Notes: generated by a model from the letters alone, not told the origin. A DNA stretch of 64,000 bases from an uncultured bacterium (GCA_902763805.1 CACWTN010000002.1:62001-126000); one strand, 5' to 3'. Numbered from the stretch's first letter, positions 17,419 to 26,646 are shown. Program-made: numbers and translations.

Positions 17419-18615
17419 TTAGTGGCATAATGCAAGCAGAACGCCTGCTGCAACAGCAGAACCGATTACACCTGATACGTTCGGTCCCATTGCGTGCATT
17501 AGTAAGAAGTTTTGAGGGTTAGCCTCAAGACCTACCTTATTAGCAACACGGGCTGCCATCGGAACAGCAGAAACACCTGCAGCACCGATAAGCGGGTTAA
17601 CCTTTGTTTTTGAACAGAGGTTCATTAGTTTTGCCATCAAAACACCTGCTGCTGTTGCAAGTGAGAATGCTATGATACCAAGTATCAAAATAAACAGTGT
17701 CTGAACAGTTAAGAACTGTCCTGCAGAAAGTTTTGAACCTACTGACAAGCCTAAGAATATTGTAACAATATTGATTAAGGCATTTTGCATAGTGTCAGAA
17801 AGTCTTTCAACAACACCGCATTCTTTACACAAGTTACCGAAGCATAATGCACCAAGTAAAGGACAAGCACTTGGCAGTAAGATTACGCAGAGAAGTAATA
17901 TCATAAGCGGGAATACAATTTTTTCTCTCTTTGATACTTCTCTCAACTGCTCCATCTGAATTTCACGTTCTTGTTTTGTAGTAAAGAACTTCATTATAGG
18001 CGGCTGTATAACAGGAACCAATGCCATATAAGAATATGCTGCAACGGCAATAGGTCCGAGTAAGTTTTCAGCAAGTTTTGTTGTTACATAAATTGAAGTC
18101 GGACCATCAGCACCGCCAATAATACCAATTGATGCAGCTTCAGGAAGCGTAAATCCGAACAGGCAGTATGCCATCAAAAGTGCACCAAAAATACCAAACT
18201 GAGCGGCACCGCCTAAAAGTGCCATCTTAGGGTTTGCAATCAACGGACCGAAGTCTGTCATTGCACCAACACCCATAAAGATTATTAACGGGAACAAGCC
18301 TTTGTGAATACCTGCTTCAAAGATAATTCCCAAAAATCCGTTCGGACCTGCGATTTCTTCACCCAAAGGCATCGGAATGTTTGATAACAAACCGCCGAAT
18401 GCAATAGGTACAAGAAGCAACGGTTCAAACTGTTTCTTAATACCAAGCCACAGCAGGAACAAGCAGATTAAAATCATAATCCATTGTCCGTGAGCTGCCA
18501 ATATTTGTTCAAACCCTGAAACTTCACTATTTGCAAATGCATTTTGTGCAGAATGCACAAAACCCATTATACCTGTCGTTTCCCAGAGGGTATGTAAACC
18601 ATCTACTATATTCAT
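17419..18615 (-). CDS. oadB: Sodium-translocating decarboxylase beta subunit
   Basis: 398 residues, about ten membrane segments. This subunit decarboxylates carboxybiotin and couples that to Na+ export. Family hallmarks: [39 protein letters not shown] (with the Na+ site aspartate), and [16 protein letters not shown]...[18 protein letters not shown]. Motifs do not separate oxaloacetate, methylmalonyl- or glutaconyl-CoA types; the alpha subunit next door points to oxaloacetate or pyruvate carboxyltransfer. Last gene of birA-oadG-oadA-oadB, 13 nt after oadA. Confidence 0.95.
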   Translation of the reverse strand: MNIVDGLHTLWETTGIMGFVHSAQNAFANSEVSGFEQILAAHGQWIMILICLFLLWLGIKKQFEPLLLVPIAFGGLLSNIPMPLGEEIAGPNGFLGIIFEAGIHKGLFPLIIFMGVGAMTDFGPLIANPKMALLGGAAQFGIFGALLMAYCLFGFTLPEAASIGIIGGADGPTSIYVTTKLAENLLGPIAVAAYSYMALVPVIQPPIMKFFTTKQEREIQMEQLREVSKREKIVFPLMILLLCVILLPSACPLLGALCFGNLCKECGVVERLSDTMQNALINIVTIFLGLSVGSKLSAGQFLTVQTLFILILGIIAFSLATAAGVLMAKLMNLCSKTKVNPLIGAAGVSAVPMAARVANKVGLEANPQNFLLMHAMGPNVSGVIGSAVAAGVLLALCH

Positions 18616-18628
18616 TTACCTTTCCCCC

Positions 18629-20437
18629 TTAACCTATAACTACCATAGCCTGACCTGTTACAACCTTATCTCCCTGAGAAACTAAGATTGAGTTTACAGT
18701 TCCTGCTTTTGGTGATTTAACTTCTGTTTCCATCTTCATAGCTTCAACAACAAGAAGAACATCGCCTTCTGCAACTTCCTGACCTTCTGAAACTTCTATA
18801 CGAAGTACGTTACCAGGAAGTCCTGCTTTGATTTCTTCGCCTTCACCTGATGAAGCTGAACCTTTAGCTTCAATACCTGATTTAACATCTATATCATAAG
18901 CTTTGCCGTTAACGGTTGCTTTATTATCACCTTCAAGCTTAACAGCATAAGCTTTGCCGTTAACCTTAACTGTGTATTCGCCTGAAGCGTTTGCAGAAGC
19001 TGCAGTTTTCGGAGCGTCTGCTTTAACTTTATTAACGGATACCTGACCTTTACCGAGTAAGAAGTCAATACCTTTATCAACGTTACCGTCTTTGCATGCG
19101 CAAGCGATAAACAAGTTTTCATCAGTAATCGGCAGACCTGCTGCTTTAAGTCTTTCTGTTGCTGCCGCAATACCTTTTTCAGGGTCTTTTTCGTTTAGGT
19201 CAACAACTTTTTCTGTTGTAGGCTGTAAACCTGTTTTTTCTTCAGCCCATTTAACCAGTTCAGGATCAGGTTCGCAAGGTGTTTTACCAAAGTAACCGAG
19301 TAACATTTTTGCATAACCGGGGTTAGCCTGTTCCCAAGGATGTTCGGTAATTGCGTTCAGGAATGATTGCTGAGCATAGAACTGAGATACAGGAGTTACG
19401 GAAGTAGCATATCCGCCTCTTTCAACAACTTCCTTCATATTAGCAATAAGTTTCGGGAATTTGTCTAACATACCCATATCTTTCAACTGGTTAACAGTTG
19501 TTGCTGTTGCACCACCCGGAAGCGGAGCCTGAATAAGAATCGGGTTAACTGCTAAAGAAATCGGTGAAAGCGGATAATCTTTCATACATTCTTTGAAGAT
19601 TTCTTCAGTTTCCATAATCTTCTTGATATCCAAACCTAAATCGTATTCGGTACCTCTGAGAGCGTGCCACATAGAAATAATATCAGGTTGTCCCGTACCG
19701 CCGGAAACAGGTTTCATAGCCAAATCGATACCGTCAGCACCGCCGTCAAGAGCAGCAAGATAAGCTGCCAGACCGGTACCGGCTGTTTCATGTGAATGGA
19801 ATCTGATGTGAGCATCCCCGCCCAAAAGTTCACGAGCCATCTTAACAGTTTCATAAACTTTTCTCGGGTGAGAAGTACCTGATGCATCTTTGAATGCCAA
19901 AGAATCAAACGGCAAGCCGCTATCAAGAATGTTTCGCAAAACTCTTTCATAGAAAGCAACATCGTGAGCGCCTTCGCAGCCATACGGAAGTTCCATCATT
20001 GTAATAGTAACTTCGTGTTTTAAGCCGTATTTCTTAATTGAGTTAGCTGAGTCGATTAAGTTGTTAACATCGTTTAATGCATCAAAGTTTCTGATTACAT
20101 TAACACCGTGTTTTGCAAATGTTTTTGCGTGAAGGTCAATTACATCTCTTGGCTGAGAATTTAAACCTACAACATTTACGCCTCTTGCGAGAGATTGAAG
20201 AACAACATCAGGACCTACAGCCTCTCTTATTTTGTCCATTGTTTCAAAAGCATTTTCATTACAGAAGAAAATCGGAGCCTGAAATCTTGCACCGCCTGCT
20301 GTTTCAAAATGTTTAAGACCTGCGCCTACAGCTGACTGAAGAGCAGGAATAAAATCATCTACGAGAACCTTTGCCCCGAAGATAGATTGGAAACCGTCAC
20401 GAAAAGACGTATCCATTACCTTGATTAATTTTGTCAT
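18629..20437 (-). CDS. oadA: Oxaloacetate decarboxylase alpha subunit (biotin-carrying)
   Basis: 602 residues. An N-terminal TIM-barrel carboxyltransferase domain begins VMDTSFRDGFQS with metal and substrate residues; KDASGT carries the catalytic lysine and RFHSHETAGTG the metal-binding histidines. A conserved PYC/OAD linker domain follows (~300-450). After a flexible alanine-rich linker, a biotinyl domain has EAMKM with the biotinylated lysine at 568. It transfers CO2 from oxaloacetate to biotin for OadB. Pyruvate carboxylase subunit B is the alternative reading, less likely given OadB and OadG beside it. Confidence 0.94.
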   Translation of the reverse strand: MTKLIKVMDTSFRDGFQSIFGAKVLVDDFIPALQSAVGAGLKHFETAGGARFQAPIFFCNENAFETMDKIREAVGPDVVLQSLARGVNVVGLNSQPRDVIDLHAKTFAKHGVNVIRNFDALNDVNNLIDSANSIKKYGLKHEVTITMMELPYGCEGAHDVAFYERVLRNILDSGLPFDSLAFKDASGTSHPRKVYETVKMARELLGGDAHIRFHSHETAGTGLAAYLAALDGGADGIDLAMKPVSGGTGQPDIISMWHALRGTEYDLGLDIKKIMETEEIFKECMKDYPLSPISLAVNPILIQAPLPGGATATTVNQLKDMGMLDKFPKLIANMKEVVERGGYATSVTPVSQFYAQQSFLNAITEHPWEQANPGYAKMLLGYFGKTPCEPDPELVKWAEEKTGLQPTTEKVVDLNEKDPEKGIAAATERLKAAGLPITDENLFIACACKDGNVDKGIDFLLGKGQVSVNKVKADAPKTAASANASGEYTVKVNGKAYAVKLEGDNKATVNGKAYDIDVKSGIEAKGSASSGEGEEIKAGLPGNVLRIEVSEGQEVAEGDVLLVVEAMKMETEVKSPKAGTVNSILVSQGDKVVTGQAMVVIG

Positions 20438-20483
20438 TTTTATTTCCTCACTTTTTATTATGTTATTTTCTTTTAACCTTTAA

Positions 20484-20717
20484 TTATTTACCCTTAAACA
20501 TAGCAGCAACTATAGCAGCCGCAACTTCAGAATCATCACTGCTTACAGCCTTTTTAACATTTGCTGCCGCAGGAACTGCCTCAGGGAAAATTTCGTTCAG
20601 TTTTCTGACAACCTTTGACATAATGAACATTAAAATTATCATTAAGCACAAAAAAGAAAGTACTGTCCCCATGCCGATAAGCATTGCCGACAAACCTTCA
20701 ATTAACAATTCGTTCAT
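20484..20717 (-). CDS. oadG: Decarboxylase gamma subunit (OadG)
   Basis: 77 residues: one N-terminal membrane helix (MLIGMGTVLSFLCLMIILMFIMS), a KVVRKLNEIFP segment, and a short C-terminal tail with SDDSEVAAAIVAAM, as in OadG subunits that hold the alpha and beta parts together. Its ATG overlaps the birA stop by 4 nt (ATGA), with a GGAG inside birA, so translation is coupled to birA. Confidence 0.9.
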   Translation of the reverse strand: MNELLIEGLSAMLIGMGTVLSFLCLMIILMFIMSKVVRKLNEIFPEAVPAAANVKKAVSSDDSEVAAAIVAAMFKGK

Positions 20718-21433
20718 AAAATATCTCCTATTAAAAGTATATGTTCTTTGTTTTCTTTATCTACCAGTTTTAACGCACCGTTTTCAGTTACATCAACAGC
20801 TTTCCCCTCATAAGTTTTGTCAAAAACTTTTACGGATACGTATTTATTGAGGAACTCAGCTCTTTTTTTATAATCTTCTCTTATTAAACCAAATCCTTCC
20901 TCAATAAATTTATTATAATATAAACAAAACTTATCAGTAACTTTTTTTAAGAAAATATCTTTATCAATAAATTTTCCCGTTTCAATATTCAGAGATGTTG
21001 CAGGCTGGTCAATATTATCAAGAATTTCCTGAGGAACATTAAGATTAACGCCAAAGCCCAGCACAATTCCCTTTAAAAAAGCACCTTCGTTTACCCCCTC
21101 AGCCAAAATACCCGATATTTTCTTCCCGTTAACCCGAATATCATTCGGCCATTTAATTTTCGGAACAATTCCATATTCCTCAAAAACTTCGGCAAGGACT
21201 ACGCATAAAAGCTGTGTCAGGTTTGAATACACCTCTTTCATTTGGTTAGAAGGCTTCAAAACGATACTTGCATAAATATTATCTTCTCCTGCGTAGCTCC
21301 ACTTTCTCTGAAGTCTGCCCCTGCCGGCAGTCTGCTTGTATGTATACACAACAGTTTTGTCGGGGATATTATTTATTCCCTCTTTTGCAAATTTATTTGT
21401 TGAATCAATCTCTTCCAGGTACAAAAATCTCAT
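20714..21433 (-). CDS. birA: Biotin-protein ligase
   Basis: 239 residues from ATG 21433 (MRFLYLEEIDSTNKFAKE); the longer in-frame extension is unlike the family. Seen: EIDSTNKFA, the biotin/ATP loop GRGRLQRKW, IKWPNDIRVNGKKISGILAE and a C-terminal SH3-like cap. No N-terminal DNA-binding domain, so it is a ligase only, not a BirA repressor. It biotinylates the OadA lysine. Its coupling to oadG places enzyme and substrate in one operon. Confidence 0.94.
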   Translation of the reverse strand: MRFLYLEEIDSTNKFAKEGINNIPDKTVVYTYKQTAGRGRLQRKWSYAGEDNIYASIVLKPSNQMKEVYSNLTQLLCVVLAEVFEEYGIVPKIKWPNDIRVNGKKISGILAEGVNEGAFLKGIVLGFGVNLNVPQEILDNIDQPATSLNIETGKFIDKDIFLKKVTDKFCLYYNKFIEEGFGLIREDYKKRAEFLNKYVSVKVFDKTYEGKAVDVTENGALKLVDKENKEHILLIGDIL

Positions 21434-21521
21434 ACAACTGATTATATTACAAACAGCTTTCGCAAAAAATACCGCCCTTTTAAGGACGGTATCATTTATA
21501 TTATACAACGCATTAAGATAA

Positions 21522-23549
21522 TTACGAATCAATTCCGTTCGGATTTAGAGCCAGCTCTCTTGCGCGTCTTTTTTCTGCACGTCTTTCGTTGTACCAGTCA
21601 CCTATCTTGTTAGCAACAGGAGTTATAAGAACCGGTGATACATAACGGTAAACTGTTGTGAATATTAACAAGCTTGCAAGAACTCTGATACCCTTAATCT
21701 TTTCAGATAAAGTTTTAAGCTGTGCTTCCGTATACGGTTTGCCTGTTTTTGCCTGAATCTGTCTCTGCAGGTCTGCATAACGGTATTCATTCTTTTTAAC
21801 AAAATTGTTTAATTTTGAATCAGCTGTATAAGCAAGCAGTGTCGGTACGAAGAAACATAACACTTGGTTAATTGCAAGCGTTACACGTTTATCGGAATCC
21901 AAATCTTTTTTGGTAAGAGTCTGCTGAACATAAACGCTGCTTGTGATAGCTGAACCGACTGTTGACATATGAGCGGTCAGTTTGCCGGGAAGCTGTGCCA
22001 ATTTTCCTGAATATTTATGAATTGTAGGATTCTTTATAACCCATGCACCAAATGTTTTACCGATAAATTTAACAAATTTTGACGGCTCATCTTTTCCCTT
22101 GAATGCAACCTGAGTTTTTTCTTCAGGCTTAACCTGAGCGGTTTCATCTGCCGGTTTTGCAGCCTGTGCCTGAACAGCATCAGATTTTTTATGTTTTTCA
22201 AGGTGGAATACTTTCTTAAGAACCCAAGGTATCATTGCAATTGTTGTTGCTGCAATCGGAATTCTGAATGCCAAATCAGGAAGCCATTCAATAACTTTCA
22301 TTTGTCCTTCGTTGCAGGCATCTGCTTCTACCATTTTGTTATCAATAGGAGTTCCAAGCTTTCCGTTAACTCCGTTATCCTGATATGATATGAATTTATA
22401 TTCCTTATCCTTCTTATCAAATCTTTTCAAACCAGTTCTTCTTGGTCTGTAATCAGCTGTTTCTAATTCAGAAGCAACGTGTACTGTGTCCAAATCAAGT
22501 TTAAACTGTTTTCCGTCAACGGTTTTCCATTCTCTGAAATCTTTCACCAGGTTGTGATCAGCATTTGTATAAACAGATTCTATATCAAGTTTTCCCCAGT
22601 TATTATCTTTAGAATCCTTGATTAATTTTTCCAGATATTCATAATTCAAATCTCTGAGAAGGAATTGTGTTTCACCAAATCCTTTTTCTTTAACAAGAAT
22701 ACCGAGATTTCTCATGTCAATTGCATCATAAAGGCTTCTTCCGTCTTTCAATACAACATCATTGAATGATTTGCCGTATTGTTTTGCCCAATCCACATCA
22801 ACTTTCAGAACGTTTCTGAAGGTTTCTTCTGATGCATCACCTAGCTGGGTAAATTTAGGAAGTTTGTCTACAAGCTTGATATCATCAACAAATTTGTTAC
22901 CCAAATAATCTTTCCAGTGTTTTTTGCTAAGTCTTTTACCTGCAGCATCAGTAATTGAGTTAATATCTACATGCGGATGCAGACGTTGTATAACTTCCTT
23001 GCTCATATTTTGAATAAGATGTGCCTGAGCATATTTACCGCCCTGCTTGAACGGATATGTCAGCGGAGTTGTCAAAACGAACCCTGCAATACCTGATGAT
23101 ATTGAGTGAGCTGCAGCATATTTATTATTAGTCTTCCCTTCTTTGTCCGGCATAAACATAATTGTTACCGGTCTTAATACTGTACAAACTATTGCTGCCA
23201 AACCTGCCTGAGTAATCGGACCGAAGTTTGATATCTTCAGCATATTATCAAAAAGGGTTCCAGTTAAAAAACTGTCCCCCTTTTTCCTCTCCGGCAGGGG
23301 CTCAATTTTGATATCCCCAACCTTCTTTTTAGTTGTATTTATAATCTTCACGGCATCCTTTATTGTAGGTCCTTTCTTTCCAAAAGAAATAGACGTACTC
23401 AGTGAGCTCTCCTTATCAGCCGATAACTTCGGCATGAGCATTTGCTCCGAATAATTTTTTAACCTAAAGTCCTTAGACGATACATTGTTGGTTGATAGCT
23501 GATTGCGTTGTACTAAAGAGTTTAGATTTTGCGTTGTATGAATCTTCAT
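21522..23549 (-). CDS. Large orphan membrane protein with two FKG-type motifs
   Basis: 675 residues from MKIHTTQNL; in-frame ATG 23552 and TTG 23561 are alternatives, with GGAAA just upstream. No known family. Order: a polar N-terminus with SISFGKKG (~54-60); a hydrophobic region (ITQAGLAAIVCTVLRPVTIMFM, ~115-136; then SSGIAGFVLTTPLTYPF); a long charged domain (~170-430); a membrane segment (IPIAATTIAMIPWVL); a VAFKGKDEPSKF motif (~490); then three or so hydrophobic segments and a basic tail RRAEKRRARE. Organisation parallels the protein at 1-1654. It lies 88 nt upstream of birA. Confidence 0.75.
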   Translation of the reverse strand: MKIHTTQNLNSLVQRNQLSTNNVSSKDFRLKNYSEQMLMPKLSADKESSLSTSISFGKKGPTIKDAVKIINTTKKKVGDIKIEPLPERKKGDSFLTGTLFDNMLKISNFGPITQAGLAAIVCTVLRPVTIMFMPDKEGKTNNKYAAAHSISSGIAGFVLTTPLTYPFKQGGKYAQAHLIQNMSKEVIQRLHPHVDINSITDAAGKRLSKKHWKDYLGNKFVDDIKLVDKLPKFTQLGDASEETFRNVLKVDVDWAKQYGKSFNDVVLKDGRSLYDAIDMRNLGILVKEKGFGETQFLLRDLNYEYLEKLIKDSKDNNWGKLDIESVYTNADHNLVKDFREWKTVDGKQFKLDLDTVHVASELETADYRPRRTGLKRFDKKDKEYKFISYQDNGVNGKLGTPIDNKMVEADACNEGQMKVIEWLPDLAFRIPIAATTIAMIPWVLKKVFHLEKHKKSDAVQAQAAKPADETAQVKPEEKTQVAFKGKDEPSKFVKFIGKTFGAWVIKNPTIHKYSGKLAQLPGKLTAHMSTVGSAITSSVYVQQTLTKKDLDSDKRVTLAINQVLCFFVPTLLAYTADSKLNNFVKKNEYRYADLQRQIQAKTGKPYTEAQLKTLSEKIKGIRVLASLLIFTTVYRYVSPVLITPVANKIGDWYNERRAEKRRARELALNPNGIDS

Positions 23550-23639
23550 CATAGTTTCCAATCTAATTTATGTCCCTACACAATCATATTAAAACAAAGC
23601 AAAAAAATTTTTGCTAATTCGTTAAAATATTGTTACAAT

Positions 23640-23667
23640 TTGAGAAAAAACAGCCTGAATGTATAAT
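23640..23667 (+). promoter_or_regulatory. Promoter of the secreted protein at 23689
   Basis: TTGAGA at 23640-23645, a 16-bp spacer, TATAAT at 23662-23667, ending 21 nt before the ATG. Confidence 0.6.
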
Positions 23668-23688
23668 GAATATAGGAATTAAGAAGGT

Positions 23689-24543
23689 ATGAAAAATCAA
23701 AAAAGCCTATTAAGAATTGTAACAATTACACTTTTTGTACAAATATTATGTACATGGCATGCTTTTGCGTTTGATTTAGACATGACCGTGGAAGACGATA
23801 TACGCAAAAATTACAACTCATCTAAGCTTGTAAAAGATACTAATACTGATGAACTTGACGAACTGCCGGAGCTGCCGGATAAGTTAAAACAGCAAAAAAC
23901 GGAATATTCAGCTAATAATAAAAATACGGTTGTTTCTGCACCAAAAATTCAGATTTATGAAAAAGGCAGTAAAAAAATTGTTAAAGGAACATCTGTTGAT
24001 GTTGTTAACAGTACAAAAATATCCGACTGGCAGACAAAAGGCACGGTTGTAAAATTTAAAACCCCGTCTGTTGTTTATACAAAAAGGTATACAATACCTG
24101 CAGGTACTGTTTTTACAGGGGAGATTGTTGAATCTCACCAGCCGCAGGTTTCCTGTAACGGGGGACTTGTTGTTATAAAAGTCAGAAGTATAACCGTGAA
24201 TAGTGGTACTTATCAGCTTAATGCCTATGTAACAAGGGCTGACGGTAAAATAATATTCTTAAATAATATAAAAGGCGAACGTACTTATCTCAAAACGATG
24301 TGGAAAAAAGGAAATTGGGGTCGTTCTTTGTTTGGCAGAATGATGACGCTTACGATAAACCTCGGAGGAGAAGGTTCAACCGTTCTGCTGTCGCCATTTC
24401 CGTTTTTGTACGGTACACTTTGTTTTGGCGCAAATACCCTTGTGTCTCCAATAACAGCATTCTTCCAGAAAGGAAAACACGTTTCAATCCCTGCAGGAAG
24501 CAGATTTAAGATAAAATTGCTGGAAGATGCTTATATTGACTAA
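23689..24543 (+). CDS. Secreted beta-rich envelope protein, function unknown
   Basis: 284 residues. Signal peptide at 1-28 (LLRIVTITLFVQILCTWHAFA). A charged linker (~30-90) leads to a beta-rich domain with VKFKTPSVVYTKRYTIPAGTVFTGEIVES, whose IPAGTxFxGxI element resembles VirB10/TrbI-like folds; this is only a local resemblance. A glycine-rich hydrophobic stretch (~220-255) and IPAGSRFKIKLLED close the protein. Two IPAG elements suggest a strand-hairpin platform. Single gene with its own promoter and terminator. Confidence 0.7.
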   Translation: MKNQKSLLRIVTITLFVQILCTWHAFAFDLDMTVEDDIRKNYNSSKLVKDTNTDELDELPELPDKLKQQKTEYSANNKNTVVSAPKIQIYEKGSKKIVKGTSVDVVNSTKISDWQTKGTVVKFKTPSVVYTKRYTIPAGTVFTGEIVESHQPQVSCNGGLVVIKVRSITVNSGTYQLNAYVTRADGKIIFLNNIKGERTYLKTMWKKGNWGRSLFGRMMTLTINLGGEGSTVLLSPFPFLYGTLCFGANTLVSPITAFFQKGKHVSIPAGSRFKIKLLEDAYID

Positions 24544-24551
24544 TAAAAACG

Positions 24552-24590
24552 AAAAAGCCAATACTTTCGTATGGCTTTAGTTTTGGGGTT
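24552..24590 (+). terminator. Intrinsic terminator
   Basis: AAAGCC (24554-24559), bulged A, ATAC, loop TTTC, GTAT, GGCTTT (24573-24578), then a T-rich tract. Follows the secreted protein gene by 10 nt. Confidence 0.7.
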
Positions 24591-24617
24591 TTTGTATATG
24601 TATGTATATTTTTGAGC

Positions 24618-24863
24618 CTATATCTCAATAAACAAGCGCCTGCCAACGATATTTGGCTGGTTGTTGTAATAACCGGCAAAATAACCGCCGGCTACAGGTC
24701 TGTTTTGACCGTAAAATTCAAACGGATTTCGTCCTTGCGCTGAAACAAAAGGATTTCCGGCTTCCGCAGCAAACGGATTTGAACCGGCTCTCCTGACCGC
24801 CTGGGTTTGTACCATAGGTGTTGATGATAAAACATTTGCTAATAATTTTACGATTCCTGCCAT
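24618..24863 (-). CDS. Small orphan with three NPF motifs
   Basis: 81 residues. SNPFAAEAGNPFVSAQGRNPF (~28-48) is shown here as three Asn-Pro-Phe units ten residues apart. The C-terminus is glycine/tyrosine-rich (GGYFAGYYNNQPN) and ends IVGRRLFIEI. No signal peptide and no family recognised. AAAGG lies 11 nt before the ATG. Confidence 0.6.
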   Translation of the reverse strand: MAGIVKLLANVLSSTPMVQTQAVRRAGSNPFAAEAGNPFVSAQGRNPFEFYGQNRPVAGGYFAGYYNNQPNIVGRRLFIEI

Positions 24864-25181
24864 ATTCAGTTAAACCTTTCTTGGTTAACTTTTAATGATT
24901 TATTGTTCAAAGTCAACATCCTCATCGGAAGAAATGAAAATAACTTTAAAAAATTTTTAAAAAACTCAACCAAATGTATTAGGGCAGATAAAAAATAACA
25001 AAAGGCTTCTAATGAACTCTTTTTGTATTGTGTACAGAACAATGGCTTAGTCCGTATGTAGAAAAATGCTGCTAAACGTCATATTCAACTGCAGTACAAG
25101 ACGTTTGCCGGCAAATATAAAAAATCAATGCATAAGAGAATCCGTTGTAATTTAACATACAAATCAAGATGAAATTAACTG
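24864..25181. other. Non-coding gap next to the kinase-regulator chimera
   Basis: No gene recognised on either strand. It contains the inverted repeat AAACGTC (25074-25080) / GACGTTT (25100-25106), overlapping a perfect 12-bp palindrome TTTGCCGGCAAA (25104-25115), unusually GC-rich for its surroundings. A GTTAA-type inverted repeat lies close upstream of the NPF protein. The stretch may be decayed sequence. Confidence 0.4.
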
Positions 25182-25646
25182 TTAGATTGTAGATATGTTT
25201 GTTGTTTTATTTACTATCGGCAAAATAAACCCAAAAATATTGTGATTATCCTCAAAACTTTTTGCATAAATGTCACCATTATGAGCATCAATAATTTGTT
25301 TCGATAAATATAATCCGAGTCCTACTCCTACTTTATTGAATTTTGCTGCGTGCGAAACATATTTTTTAAACAGGTTATTCATTGTTTCAGGATTTATATA
25401 TGCACTTTCATTTTTCGCCTCAAAGCCAATACCATTTTCATCTTGCCTTATAGTAACATCTATCTGAGTATTATCGTATGCGTATGAGATAGCGTTTCCT
25501 AAAATATTTGTAAGAACTCTTTTTATCTGCATTCTGTCACCTTCTATATTTATTTCAGGATAATCTTTCATTGCTTGTTTGTATGTAACTCTTGTAAGTA
25601 AATAGTCTTCTACTATATATACTGATATTCTTTTTTCATTATTCAT
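25182..25646 (-). pseudogene. Response-regulator/histidine-kinase deletion chimera
   Basis: 154 residues in one open frame. Residues 1-35 (RISVYIVEDYLLTRVTYKQAM) are the start of a receiver domain with its acidic pocket but no phosphorylatable aspartate. From ~36 (GDRMQIKRVLTNILGNAISYA) it is the ATPase domain of a sensor kinase: N box at N51, F box NLFKKY, G2 box VGVGLGLYLSKQI, but no dimerisation helix with the phospho-histidine and no clear DxGxG box. The kinase half resembles the intact kinase at 48574-49911. Best read as an in-frame deletion joining an upstream regulator gene to a downstream kinase gene; it may still be expressed. Confidence 0.7.
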
Positions 25647-25781
25647 TTATATGATTATCCTATTTTACCTAGCTATAAGGCTATTATCCAACTGGATAAT
25701 AAATTAAATTTAATAATTATGTAATTATAAGCTAAAATACAGTAAATAAAAAATGTGGCTTTTAAACAGAAAGGATTTATT

Positions 25782-26067
25782 ATGAGTTTATTTATACAAA
25801 ATACAATTAACAATACAAATTACGAATATGATAAGAACATCAAAGATGACCTTCAAGGGTTATCATTTAAAGCCGGAGGCTTTTTCGGCTGAACGCGAAA
25901 TTGTAGAGAAAATCAGAACAATGCCGGATAATATATTTAAAGAACAAGCAGAGTTTTTGAAATTTTGCAAAAGCATAAACATTACTCCTAAGATATCCAG
26001 CGCAATAAAACATAGACTGGCAGAAGTATGGCAAACTAAAGCGAATTCTAAAAGCTTTATTGGATAA
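25782..26067 (+). pseudogene. Two overlapping frames of one small FKG-motif gene
   Basis: An ideal AAAGGA precedes ATG 25782, which opens only a 36-codon frame ending at TGA 25892 (MSLFIQNTINN...). The next frame (+1), with ATG 25828, gives 79 residues containing the canonical MTFKGYHLK, then a helical region (REIVEKIRTMPDNIFKEQAEFL) to 26067, but has no ribosome site. An N-terminus like the first frame joined to the second would match other FKG-motif orphans, so one indel between ~25830 and 25890 is likely. Programmed frameshifting is possible but unsupported. Confidence 0.45.
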
Positions 26068-26130
26068 CATTTGTGCTAATTTTGCACATAATTTAATAAA
26101 ATAACAAAATGTAGCTAACTATGAGAAGGA

Positions 26131-26355
26131 AATGATTAATGTTCCAACTTATTCTGAATTCGACAGACAGTGCCTAGCGAGTTTATCTTAATTGAATGTT
26201 GTTTAATTAATAATTACAATATTTTGTGTCGGAATGATCAAAATTTATCATTGTACTTGATATTTCTTCAAGCACAAATGATTAATATCGGTGCAAAAGA
26301 GTTCAAAAAACAAGACAAAAGTGCAAGAACAGACTGGCAAATCTCTACACTATAA
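26131..26355 (+). pseudogene. Probable frameshifted small orphan gene
   Basis: GAGAAGGAA precedes ATG 26131, whose frame gives MINVPTYSEFDRQCLASLS and stops at TAA after 19 codons. The overlapping +1 frame continues LIECCLINNYNILCRNDQNLSLY...AQMINIGAKEFKKQDKSARTDWQISTL to the stop at 26355. Together they look like one helical protein broken by an indel near 26185. No family recognised. Confidence 0.35.
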
Positions 26356-26437
26356 ATCTGCCTCTATTACCCTAAAATTAGGCATATTTGCCTTAAAAAG
26401 TCGCATCTAATGTCCACAGAAACTATATACTTGAAAT
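26356..26437. other. Gap before the tRNA block
   Basis: AT-rich sequence, no gene or repeat seen. Confidence 0.4.
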
Positions 26438-26470
26438 AAAAAAGAAGGCAGATAAACCGCCTTCTTTTTT
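26438..26470 (-). terminator. Terminator of the tRNA transcript
   Basis: GAAGGC (26444-26449) pairs with GCCTTC (26459-26464), flanked by A6 and T6. It lies just downstream (minus direction) of tRNA-Tyr. Confidence 0.75.
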
Positions 26471-26473
26471 ATT

Positions 26474-26556
26474 TGGGCAGGGGTGGATTCGAACCACCGT
26501 ACCCTCTCGAGAACAGATTTACAGTCTGTCGCCTTTAGCCACTCGGCCACCTACCC
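26474..26556 (-). tRNA. tRNA-Tyr (GTA)
   Basis: 83 nt with a 7-bp acceptor stem (GGGTAGG with CCTGCCC), long variable arm, GTTCGAATC T-loop and anticodon GTA in GACTGTAAATC. The 3' CCA is not encoded. Last of three minus-strand tRNAs. Confidence 0.95.
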
Positions 26557-26574
26557 ATATTAAGTTTTAAAATT

Positions 26575-26646
26575 TGCCTTTGACGGGATTTGAACCCGTG
26601 GCCTCTCCCTTACCAAGGGAGTGCGCTACCCCTGCGCCACAAAGGC
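26575..26646 (-). tRNA. tRNA-Thr (GGT)
   Basis: 72 nt. Acceptor stem GCCTTTG with CAAAGGC, anticodon stem CTCCC/GGGAG and loop TTGGTAA giving GGT, T-loop TTCAAAT, discriminator A. CCA not encoded. Its 5' half is copied, with an insert, in the tandem repeat just upstream (26647-26883). Confidence 0.95.
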
